From Celeribacter sp. PS-C1 (lineage in GTDB: Bacteria > Pseudomonadota > Alphaproteobacteria > Rhodobacterales > Rhodobacteraceae), in the NCBI RefSeq assembly GCF_019429625.1, contig NZ_JAHXRW010000014.1, positions 1-64,000 of the forward strand: DNA of 64,000 bases, given 5' to 3'. Numbering within the stretch: the first letter of the stretch is position 1; each line of letters opens with the position of its first letter. Below the pieces are notes generated by a model. The model had not been told where the DNA came from, searched no databases, and saw only the letters and a program-made list of their open reading frames with translations. Shown one piece after another: positions 25,239 to 32,083 of this stretch. Both the position numbers and the translations under genes were made by a program.

Positions 25239-26132
25239 ATGACCCACCCTAAAAACACATCAGATATGACGATTATACCTAAAGAAACAAAGGCTATCGG
25301 CTACATTCGCGTCTCCACAGAGAAACAGGGGAAACAAGGAGCAGGATTGGAGAGGCAAACCGAGGCAATCCGTAACTGGTGCAGGAAGAAAGGCATGCAA
25401 CTTCTCAGCATTCATCAGGACATCGCTTCTGCTGTAGATACACATAACTACGAGAAACGCTCCGGCCTGTCTGAAGCTCACAGGCAAGCCCTCAGAGAGA
25501 ACGCCATCATGGTTGTCTATGAGCCGACACGCCTGTTTCGCAACATCGATGCCGCGCAGGAATTTCTCGAAAATCTTCCGGTCGGCGTCTTTTCTATCAG
25601 GAACAATCGCTACCTTGGAAAACCAGGCCTGACATCTGCGATCCTCAGAGGAGCTGAAGCTGCCAAGAATATTGCAGCAGGAACCCAGCACGCACTTCAA
25701 GATTTGAAAGACAACCAGAAGAAATCGCTCGGCTCGCCGAAAGGATTGGACAGATCGCGTGTCGCAGCGCTGAAATCACGAAAGATCCGTGCCCAGGATG
25801 TCGTTGAATCTGTCGCGGCTGTCCTTGAGCGAGATGAAGCTTACAGGGATCTGAGCAACCGAGCGCTGGCGGACCTGCTGAACAGAGAAGGCATCCTGAC
25901 CGGCTGGAACCGCCCTTGGACAAGAGATGCCATCAAGAAGACCAGAAAGAAAGCTGAGGAGCATATTCGCGAGCGCGATGCTCTTGAAGCCGAACTGGAT
26001 GCTGAAGAAGCCGTGAAGCAGCCTCTCCCGGCAGAACCGACATCGCCACCTGATGAATCACATCCAAAACTTGAAGAAGCAAATCCAGAACAAGCCGAGC
26101 TGGAGAAGAACCCGAATTTCGGCATGTTCTGA
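25239..26132 (+). CDS. serine recombinase (resolvase family) with C-terminal acidic tail
   Basis: A 297-residue protein with the resolvase N-terminal domain: AIGYIRVSTEKQGKQGAGLE with the catalytic serine in RVST, and later the RLFRN helix region. The Arg cluster is partly divergent. The C-terminal part has DNA-binding-like sequence (RALADLLNREGILTGWNRPW, as in Recombinase-domain proteins) and then a Pro/Glu-rich tail. It could resolve dimers or invert or excise DNA, and is a second recombination system in an element already carrying tyrosine integrases. The word atacaaatga occurs at 25169-25178 and 25233-25242, the latter over the start codon. An ATG at 25266 is an alternative start. Confidence 0.82.
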   Translation: MTHPKNTSDMTIIPKETKAIGYIRVSTEKQGKQGAGLERQTEAIRNWCRKKGMQLLSIHQDIASAVDTHNYEKRSGLSEAHRQALRENAIMVVYEPTRLFRNIDAAQEFLENLPVGVFSIRNNRYLGKPGLTSAILRGAEAAKNIAAGTQHALQDLKDNQKKSLGSPKGLDRSRVAALKSRKIRAQDVVESVAAVLERDEAYRDLSNRALADLLNREGILTGWNRPWTRDAIKKTRKKAEEHIRERDALEAELDAEEAVKQPLPAEPTSPPDESHPKLEEANPEQAELEKNPNFGMF

Positions 26133-26163
26133 GCGGAACAGGCAATCGCACGTCTGGCGTGCA

Positions 26164-27402
26164 TCACCATGTCAGTGCGATCTTGATCTCCTCGGCGATC
26201 TGCTTTCGCAGCACAGAGGGCACGTCGCGAACATCCGCGTAGCCTGACCAGTCACGCACAACGCCATCAATCTCCTCGACGATCTCTGCAGCGCGCTTTT
26301 CCTTGATACCCGCTTTCTTCGCGGCCTCAAGGAAATGCTCTCTACCCGGTCTGCGCCCTTCACCTGCGATGAGAAGTGTATGTTCACCACCGGGGCCGAG
26401 ACTGAAGCTGACATCATAGGCAGGCGCCAATCGCCATTCTCCGGACGCATCCATCAAGAAGGCATGGTTCTTGAGGTGATCGTCGCGGTTCATGACGCGC
26501 GCATTGAATACCATCCGGCGAAACATCTGTTCGACCTCTCGGTAGTCACGCGTCATCATTCGCACGACCTTAAGGAGCTCGATGTAATCTAACTGCGCCG
26601 TTCTGAAATCGACATCCAACAAAGCTGCGACGGTCTGCATGTGCAGCCGCTCATTCTCCTGTCGGTCAAACCGATCTGTAATGAAATATGGCTCACCTTC
26701 AGAGGCGCGCAGAACGGCCACAGGAGTCATCTCGACACCCGCAGCGCGGGCGAGGTCGGAGTAAGCCGCTTCGGCCTCCACAGCGCCCTCTACGTCGCCC
26801 TGCGCGCGTCTCTTCGCGAGAACATGTCGCCATCCATCTTCGAGCGGCATCCGGTGATCATGCAGCCGCTCATTCGCCTCATCAAGGATCGCGACGAACT
26901 TCGGCCTCGCACCCTGTGAGCCGCCAGCAATTCCACGAAGTCGCTCCAGATCTTCGGCGGCGACATCGTTACCAATCTCCGGCACCAATCCATCGAACCA
27001 ATCGAGGTCCAGGTCATCCTCGATGGGATAGTCATCCTCCGGTCGATAACACAGTGCACCCATGCCATGCGAGCCGACCATCGCAAGACGATCCAGATCA
27101 GTGATCTCCGAGCGAGACTTTCCGCGAGACGTTAATGTCCGGTCGATCAGGAGACGCCCCCAACCATCTGGCAGACTATCACCGAATAGACCTGGCAATT
27201 CTCCGAATGCTCGTGCTTTCGGACGCAAGAGGCCGGAATAGGACTTCACGAGCAATGGGCTGACATTCAGACCCGCCTGCGGAAAGTCAGCGTCCCATTC
27301 TGCCACGACTTCGCGCTGCGTCCGATCCCATCCGAGCTGACCGACAGCAATCCCTTCTCCTACGCCGCTAAAATCCAGCGTGACATTCAAACGTCCGGTC
27401 AT
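26164..27402 (-). CDS. hipA: HipA-family serine/threonine kinase toxin
   Basis: A 412-residue HipA-like kinase: N-terminal couple domain (LNVTLDFSGVGEGIAVGQLG), GLFGDSLPDGWGRLLIDR, a glycine loop GGSQGARPKF, FDR, the catalytic NARVMNRDDHLKNHAF with the HipA-type Asp and Asn, and the metal-binding LAPAYDVSFS. HipA of E. coli phosphorylates glutamyl-tRNA synthetase, halting translation; the target here is unknown. It is preceded by its antitoxin with a 4-nt overlap. The lysine-bearing strand near WRHVLAKRR is longer than in E. coli HipA. Confidence 0.92.
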   Translation of the reverse strand: MTGRLNVTLDFSGVGEGIAVGQLGWDRTQREVVAEWDADFPQAGLNVSPLLVKSYSGLLRPKARAFGELPGLFGDSLPDGWGRLLIDRTLTSRGKSRSEITDLDRLAMVGSHGMGALCYRPEDDYPIEDDLDLDWFDGLVPEIGNDVAAEDLERLRGIAGGSQGARPKFVAILDEANERLHDHRMPLEDGWRHVLAKRRAQGDVEGAVEAEAAYSDLARAAGVEMTPVAVLRASEGEPYFITDRFDRQENERLHMQTVAALLDVDFRTAQLDYIELLKVVRMMTRDYREVEQMFRRMVFNARVMNRDDHLKNHAFLMDASGEWRLAPAYDVSFSLGPGGEHTLLIAGEGRRPGREHFLEAAKKAGIKEKRAAEIVEEIDGVVRDWSGYADVRDVPSVLRKQIAEEIKIALTW

Positions 27403-27710
27403 GATCTGCGTCCTTTCGAACTCGCACGCTGTCTCGGCTTCGAACGTTTTTCTAATTCATCCAGAGACGCGATCTCTGGGGACGGAAACAGGCGCGAAAA
27501 CTCTTCCAGCGCATCGAGCGCCTCGGCCAAAGCAAGAAGGCTCGCGAAGGAGATCTCGCCTGTCCGTTCGAAACGCTTCAATGTCCCAAGCGCCACACCA
27601 GAGCGTTCGGACAACTCCGCCTGCGTCAGATCAAGTGCCATACGACGCCCACGCGCCGCATCTCGCACTCGCTCTTGAATTTCCGTTGCGGTCTCTAGAA
27701 TTGGAATCAA
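27399..27710 (-). CDS. hipB: HipB-like antitoxin (Xre helix-turn-helix)
   Basis: About 103 residues, IPILETATEIQERVRDAARG onward, with the helix-turn-helix LTQAELSERSGVALGTLKRF. TTG 27710 is preferred to TTG 27716 because GGAG then stands 7 nt upstream. HipB binds HipA and represses the operon. The basic C-terminal tail (RSKPRQRASSKGRRS) is longer than in E. coli. The ATGA overlap with hipA supports coupled synthesis. Confidence 0.88.
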   Translation of the reverse strand: MIPILETATEIQERVRDAARGRRMALDLTQAELSERSGVALGTLKRFERTGEISFASLLALAEALDALEEFSRLFPSPEIASLDELEKRSKPRQRASSKGRRS

Positions 27711-27742
27711 AGCCAATCTCCACGAAGAGATAACATAATGCC

Positions 27743-27991
27743 CCTTATACTACGAAAATCACACATAAGGACAAAATATTAACCCTTAAAGTATAAACCG
27801 ACGTTGCGGAACGTTGACAGACCTTTACATAGCGGCGCGCGACGTAAACGTTTCAGGCACGAACGGAAACATTCGAGGCCTAAATGTAAAGGTCAGACAC
27901 TTGCTTCGTCACGCAGATGCAACATCTGAGAACGCGCCAAACCCCTTATTTCATGGACGTTTGGAGACCGACGTTTACATGACGTTGACAG
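27743..27991. promoter_or_regulatory. inverted and direct repeats between hipBA and the type I restriction operon
   Basis: This 675-bp intergenic stretch (27717-28392) carries ccttat/ataagg (27743-27748, 27765-27770) and ttatact/agtataa (27745-27751, 27790-27796) near the hipB start, likely operator-type. Further in, gacctttacat (27820-27830) is inverted at 27884-27894, and accgacgtt...acgttgacag appears twice (27797-27820, 27967-27991). The word tttacat or its inverse occurs three times. No reading frame here is convincing. A HipB operator plus a regulated promoter for hsdM is the likely content. Confidence 0.4.
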
Positions 27992-28392
27992 AAAGGGCTG
28001 TTTTGCGAGTTTTTCGCACGACGGGGGTATAACGAGCGAAACGAAATTCGGTTGCTCGCGAACCGGTTGCTGTCAACGCTGGATGACCTCACAGGCTCCA
28101 TTTGGTTTCTACATTGCGCATTTCGATCCTTCGAAGATGAACTCCTAAGGGCAAGTGGTGACGGATGAGCGAGAGCGAAACGACCGCTCCAAGATCGAAA
28201 GGGTGGAGCAAAAAGGAGCGGCTGGCGATCATTCTTCGATCCATTCTCCGGCACAACCCTCCACCTCTTCCCACAATCTGCAGATGATCTGTTGCATCGA
28301 GGCGCCACTGACCGATACTTTGGCCGCGACATCGTATTTCATACAAATCACCAAAGGCGCATTACGGCGCTCAAAACAGGCATTTGGAAGAC

Positions 28393-29943
28393 ATGACGGA
28401 AGAGCAGAAGAAATCTCTGGAGCGCAAACTCTGGAGCATTGCGAATGAGTTGCGTGGGCGGATGGATGCGGATGAGTTTCGCGACTACATCCTCGGCTTC
28501 ATCTTCTACAAATACCTCTCCGAGCGTCTGAACCTCTATGCCGACGACGCGCTCAAGCACGACGGGCTGAAGTTCGCCGCATTGGACGACACCAAAGACG
28601 CTGAAATTCTCGCTGCCGTCGAAGACGCCTGTCTCGAGGCGCTCGGCTACTTCCTCAAACCGTCCGAGCTTTTCTCCGCCATCGCCACCAAAGGCGCGCA
28701 GCCTGGTCAGTTCATCCTCGAAGACCTCACCCAGATTCTGAACAACATCCAGAAATCGACGATGGGCACCGAGTCCGAGGACGATTTCGACAACCTGTTC
28801 GAAGACCTCGACCTCACCTCCACCAAACTCGGGCGCACGGTCGAGGCGCGCAATACACTCATTGGCAAGGTGCTCGGTCACCTCGATAGCATCGACTTCG
28901 AGATTTCGAATTCCAACTCCGACGTGCTCGGCGATGCCTATGAATATCTGATCGGGCAGTTCGCCTCTGGCGCGGGTAAAAAGGCTGGCGAGTTTTACAC
29001 GCCGCAGCAGGTCTCGACCATTCTCGCGCGCATCGTGACCACCGGCAGAGACCGCCTGCGCTCTGTCTATGATCCCACCTGTGGCTCCGGCTCTTTGTTG
29101 CTGCGCGTCTCTCGCGAGGTCTCGCACGTTGGCGACTTCTTTGGACAGGAGATGAACCGCACGACTTACAACCTCGCGCGGATGAACATGATTCTGCACG
29201 GGGTCCACTACCGCAACTTCGACATCAAACAGGACGACACGCTCGAACATCCGCAACACGACGGGCAAAAGTTCGAGGCCATCGTCGCCAACCCGCCCTT
29301 CTCGGCGAAATGGTCCGCGAACAAGCTGTTCGAGTCGGATGACCGTTTTTCAGAATTCGGGAAACTCGCACCGAGCTCCAAGGCCGACTTCGCTTTCGTG
29401 CAGCACATGCTGCATCACCTCGACGAGGACGGCACAATGGCTGTGGTGCTGCCGCATGGCGTTCTGTTCCGTGGCGGGGCGGAGGGCGCGATCCGGCAGT
29501 TCATTGTCGAGAGCAAGAACTGGCTCGATGCGATCATCGGCCTTCCGGCCAACATCTTCTACGGCACGTCCATTCCGACCTGTATCCTCGTGTTCAAGAA
29601 ATGCCGTGAGGCCGATGACGTGTTGTTCATCGATGCATCAAGCTGTTTCGAGAAGGGAAAGAACCAGAACAACCTGCGGGACGAGGACGTGGACCGCATC
29701 GTCACCACCTACCGCACGCGGACCGAGGAAGAGCGGTTCTCGCACAAAGCCACGCGCGCGGAGATCGCTGAGAACGATCACAATCTCAACATTCCGCGCT
29801 ACGTCGACACGTTCGAGCCAGAGCCGGAAGTTGACCTGTCTGTGGTCACGGCCAACCTCAAACGGATCGAGACAGAGATGGGCGACATCGACGAGGTTAT
29901 TCGCGGGTTCTGCGCGGAACTCGGCCTGGAGGCTCCGGTATGA
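28393..29943 (+). CDS. hsdM: type I restriction-modification methyltransferase subunit
   Basis: A 516-residue HsdM: N-terminal helical HsdM_N domain (LERKLWSIANELRGRMDADE), then an N6-adenine methyltransferase fold with QFASGAGKKAGEFYTPQQVS, the SAM motif YDPTCGSGSLLL and catalytic NPPF in VANPPFSAKW. It methylates adenine in the site chosen by HsdS and is part of the restriction complex. The ATG at 28393 is used; a TTG 9 nt upstream is possible. The stop overlaps the next start by 4 nt. Confidence 0.96.
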   Translation: MTEEQKKSLERKLWSIANELRGRMDADEFRDYILGFIFYKYLSERLNLYADDALKHDGLKFAALDDTKDAEILAAVEDACLEALGYFLKPSELFSAIATKGAQPGQFILEDLTQILNNIQKSTMGTESEDDFDNLFEDLDLTSTKLGRTVEARNTLIGKVLGHLDSIDFEISNSNSDVLGDAYEYLIGQFASGAGKKAGEFYTPQQVSTILARIVTTGRDRLRSVYDPTCGSGSLLLRVSREVSHVGDFFGQEMNRTTYNLARMNMILHGVHYRNFDIKQDDTLEHPQHDGQKFEAIVANPPFSAKWSANKLFESDDRFSEFGKLAPSSKADFAFVQHMLHHLDEDGTMAVVLPHGVLFRGGAEGAIRQFIVESKNWLDAIIGLPANIFYGTSIPTCILVFKKCREADDVLFIDASSCFEKGKNQNNLRDEDVDRIVTTYRTRTEEERFSHKATRAEIAENDHNLNIPRYVDTFEPEPEVDLSVVTANLKRIETEMGDIDEVIRGFCAELGLEAPV

Positions 29944-30878
29944 GCAAGCAATACAAACGCATCATGTTGGGACGCAAATCGGTTCATGCTGCTGAAGGCA
30001 TTGCTGGTAATTACATCGGTGCGGGCTTTCTGCCTGAGATCGATCTGAGCGACAAACTCCCGGACGAATGGCGCGTCTTCAACAAAGCTATGATCCCCGT
30101 CTTTCTCGCAGAAAACCCAGGCAAATCCAAAGTCGCGGCCGGTCTCGCCTGTGGCATGTTGCATACGATCTGCAAGGGGATGAAAAAGGGCGACGTGGTG
30201 ATGACGCCGGATCAGGACGGGAATTACCACTTTGGTGAGATTACAGGTGATTACTACTACGACTCAGGCGCACCACTCCCTCATAAACGTCCGGTCCATT
30301 GGTTCGACACGGTGGTGCATCGCAATGACCTGAGTGACCCACTCCAATACTCGATTGGTTCAATCGGCACGGTCAGCTCGGTCGAGAAGCACCAAGACGA
30401 AATCGAGGCAATCATCGGGAACCGGAAAGCTCCGGTTTTGATGGTTGCGGATGAGACGATTGAGGACCCGTCGGTCTTCGCGCTCGAGAAGCACCTCGAA
30501 GACTTCCTCGTCGCCAACTGGCCGAATACACCGCTCGGGCGGACGCATGACATTTATACTGTGGACGGTGAAATCGTCGGACAGCAGTTTCCCTCTGACA
30601 CCGGTCCCATCGACATTCTGGCGATTAGCAAAGACGGGAGCGAACTGCTTATCGTCGAGCTCAAGAAAGGCCGTGCGAGCGATAGCGTTGTTGGACAAAT
30701 CCAACGTTACATGGGTTACGTCCTCTCGGAGCTCGCGGAAAACACCCAGACCGTGCGCGGCGCGATTATCGCGCTCGACAATGACAAACGGATCGAACAC
30801 GCGCTCCGCGTCGCCCCCAACATTGACTTCTATCGCTACCAGATCCGGTTCGATCTTGAGAAGGTGACAGGCGCATGA
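29940..30878 (+). CDS. NucS-like PD-(D/E)xK nuclease encoded between hsdM and hsdS
   Basis: A 312-residue protein. The C-terminal ~120 residues match the endonuclease NucS (DUF91) fold: EDFLVANWPNTPLG, GPIDILAI with D225, LLIVELKKGRAS with E240-x-K242, then VVGQIQRYMGYV. The N-terminal part (VHAAEGIAGNYIGAGFLPEI; KKGDVVMTPDQDG; HFGEITGDYYYD) resembles the small beta-barrel/EVE-like sensing regions attached to restriction nucleases. It overlaps hsdM and hsdS by 4 nt each, so it is made with the type I complex. It may be an extra effector cutting modified, mismatched or unusual DNA. The active residues are intact. Confidence 0.8.
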   Translation: MSKQYKRIMLGRKSVHAAEGIAGNYIGAGFLPEIDLSDKLPDEWRVFNKAMIPVFLAENPGKSKVAAGLACGMLHTICKGMKKGDVVMTPDQDGNYHFGEITGDYYYDSGAPLPHKRPVHWFDTVVHRNDLSDPLQYSIGSIGTVSSVEKHQDEIEAIIGNRKAPVLMVADETIEDPSVFALEKHLEDFLVANWPNTPLGRTHDIYTVDGEIVGQQFPSDTGPIDILAISKDGSELLIVELKKGRASDSVVGQIQRYMGYVLSELAENTQTVRGAIIALDNDKRIEHALRVAPNIDFYRYQIRFDLEKVTGA

Positions 30879-32065
30879 GCGGAGGAAAGGCTTTGGAGCC
30901 GAAGCTACGATTTCCGGAGTTTGAGGGAAATTGGGAAGCAACAAAATTTGGCGAATTAATCGACATAGCAAATGGACAGGTTGATCCGAAAGTCGAACCC
31001 TATGCGTCCATGCCACACATTGCGCCAGACAACATTGAAAGTCGGACAGGCAAACTGAAAAATGTGCGGTCGGCTTGCGAAGATGGCGTAATCTCCGGAA
31101 AATATGAGTTCGACGAAAAAGCTTTGGTTTATTCAAAAATCCGCCCGAACCTCAGCAAGGTCGCCAAACCTGGCTACCGCGGAATCTGCAGTGCTGACAT
31201 GTATCCGATTTGGGCGAAGGCAGACAGATCAGACACCGGCTTCTTGTTTCATCTTATGCTTGGCGAGAAATTTGTCTCCGATGCCATAGCCGTTTCGATG
31301 AGAACGGGCCTTCCAAAGATTAATCGTCCGGATCTGAACGCAATTCGCACTCACGTTCCGAAAACTATTCCAGAACAACAAAAAATCGCCGCCTTTCTCG
31401 ATGCGGCGTCGAAGAAGATCGCGCTGTTGACAGAGAAGCGGGACGGGCTTGTGGCGTATAAGCGCGGGGTGATGCAGCGGCTGTTCTCCGGCGCGCTGCG
31501 CTTCACCCGCCCCGACGGCTCTGCTTTTCCGGATTGGGAATATTTCAGCTTAGACGATCTTGAAGCCCAAGGAAATGTCGAGCTTGGTCGCGGTCAAGTT
31601 ATCTCAAAGGCGGACCTGCGCGCACATCCAGGAAACTATCCCGTATATTCATCTTCTGGCGTCGATGATGGAGAATTCGGACGCTATGGAAAGTGGATGT
31701 TTGATGAAGAGCTCATCACTTGGTCCATTGACGGTGGCGGTCGTTTTTTCCATCGAAAGTGTGGGAAATTTTCAATAACAAACGTCTCAGGTTTTCTTCG
31801 GATATTAAACTCGGAGCCAAACTATGGATACCTATACTCAGCACTTTCATTTCTTCATCAACGTCTTGTCTTTGATTACCAGCTCAAAGCTCACCCGAGT
31901 GTAATAAGAAAGTTGTATAAGAGGATTCCGATCCCACACCCCGACGAACAAACCAAAATTGCCGAAGCCCTTTCCGCTCTCGACGCCAAAATCGACGCGG
32001 TGAGCGCCGAAAATTCCCAGATGGAGACCTTCAAGAAAGGCCTCCTGCAAAAGATGTTCGTTTAA
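30875..32065 (+). CDS. hsdS: type I restriction specificity subunit
   Basis: A 396-residue HsdS with two target-recognition domains. TRD1 spans about 1-165, then a conserved helix spacer (PEQQKIAAFLDAASKKIALL...KRGVMQRLFSGALRF); TRD2 spans about 210-345 and the second spacer is DEQTKIAEALSALDAKIDAV. These spacers form the coiled coil that docks HsdM. The TRD coding regions are visibly more AT-rich than the flanking genes, consistent with exchange of specificity domains by transfer. It sets the bipartite recognition site, which cannot be read by eye. Confidence 0.94.
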   Translation: MSGGKALEPKLRFPEFEGNWEATKFGELIDIANGQVDPKVEPYASMPHIAPDNIESRTGKLKNVRSACEDGVISGKYEFDEKALVYSKIRPNLSKVAKPGYRGICSADMYPIWAKADRSDTGFLFHLMLGEKFVSDAIAVSMRTGLPKINRPDLNAIRTHVPKTIPEQQKIAAFLDAASKKIALLTEKRDGLVAYKRGVMQRLFSGALRFTRPDGSAFPDWEYFSLDDLEAQGNVELGRGQVISKADLRAHPGNYPVYSSSGVDDGEFGRYGKWMFDEELITWSIDGGGRFFHRKCGKFSITNVSGFLRILNSEPNYGYLYSALSFLHQRLVFDYQLKAHPSVIRKLYKRIPIPHPDEQTKIAEALSALDAKIDAVSAENSQMETFKKGLLQKMFV

Positions 32066-32083
32066 GAGTTCTAAAGGAAGTCC

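Noticed and set aside
27814-28032. 72-codon frame in the hipBA-hsd intergenic region
   Set aside because: Formed by repeated tttacat/acgtt words with no ribosome site; better explained as regulatory DNA.
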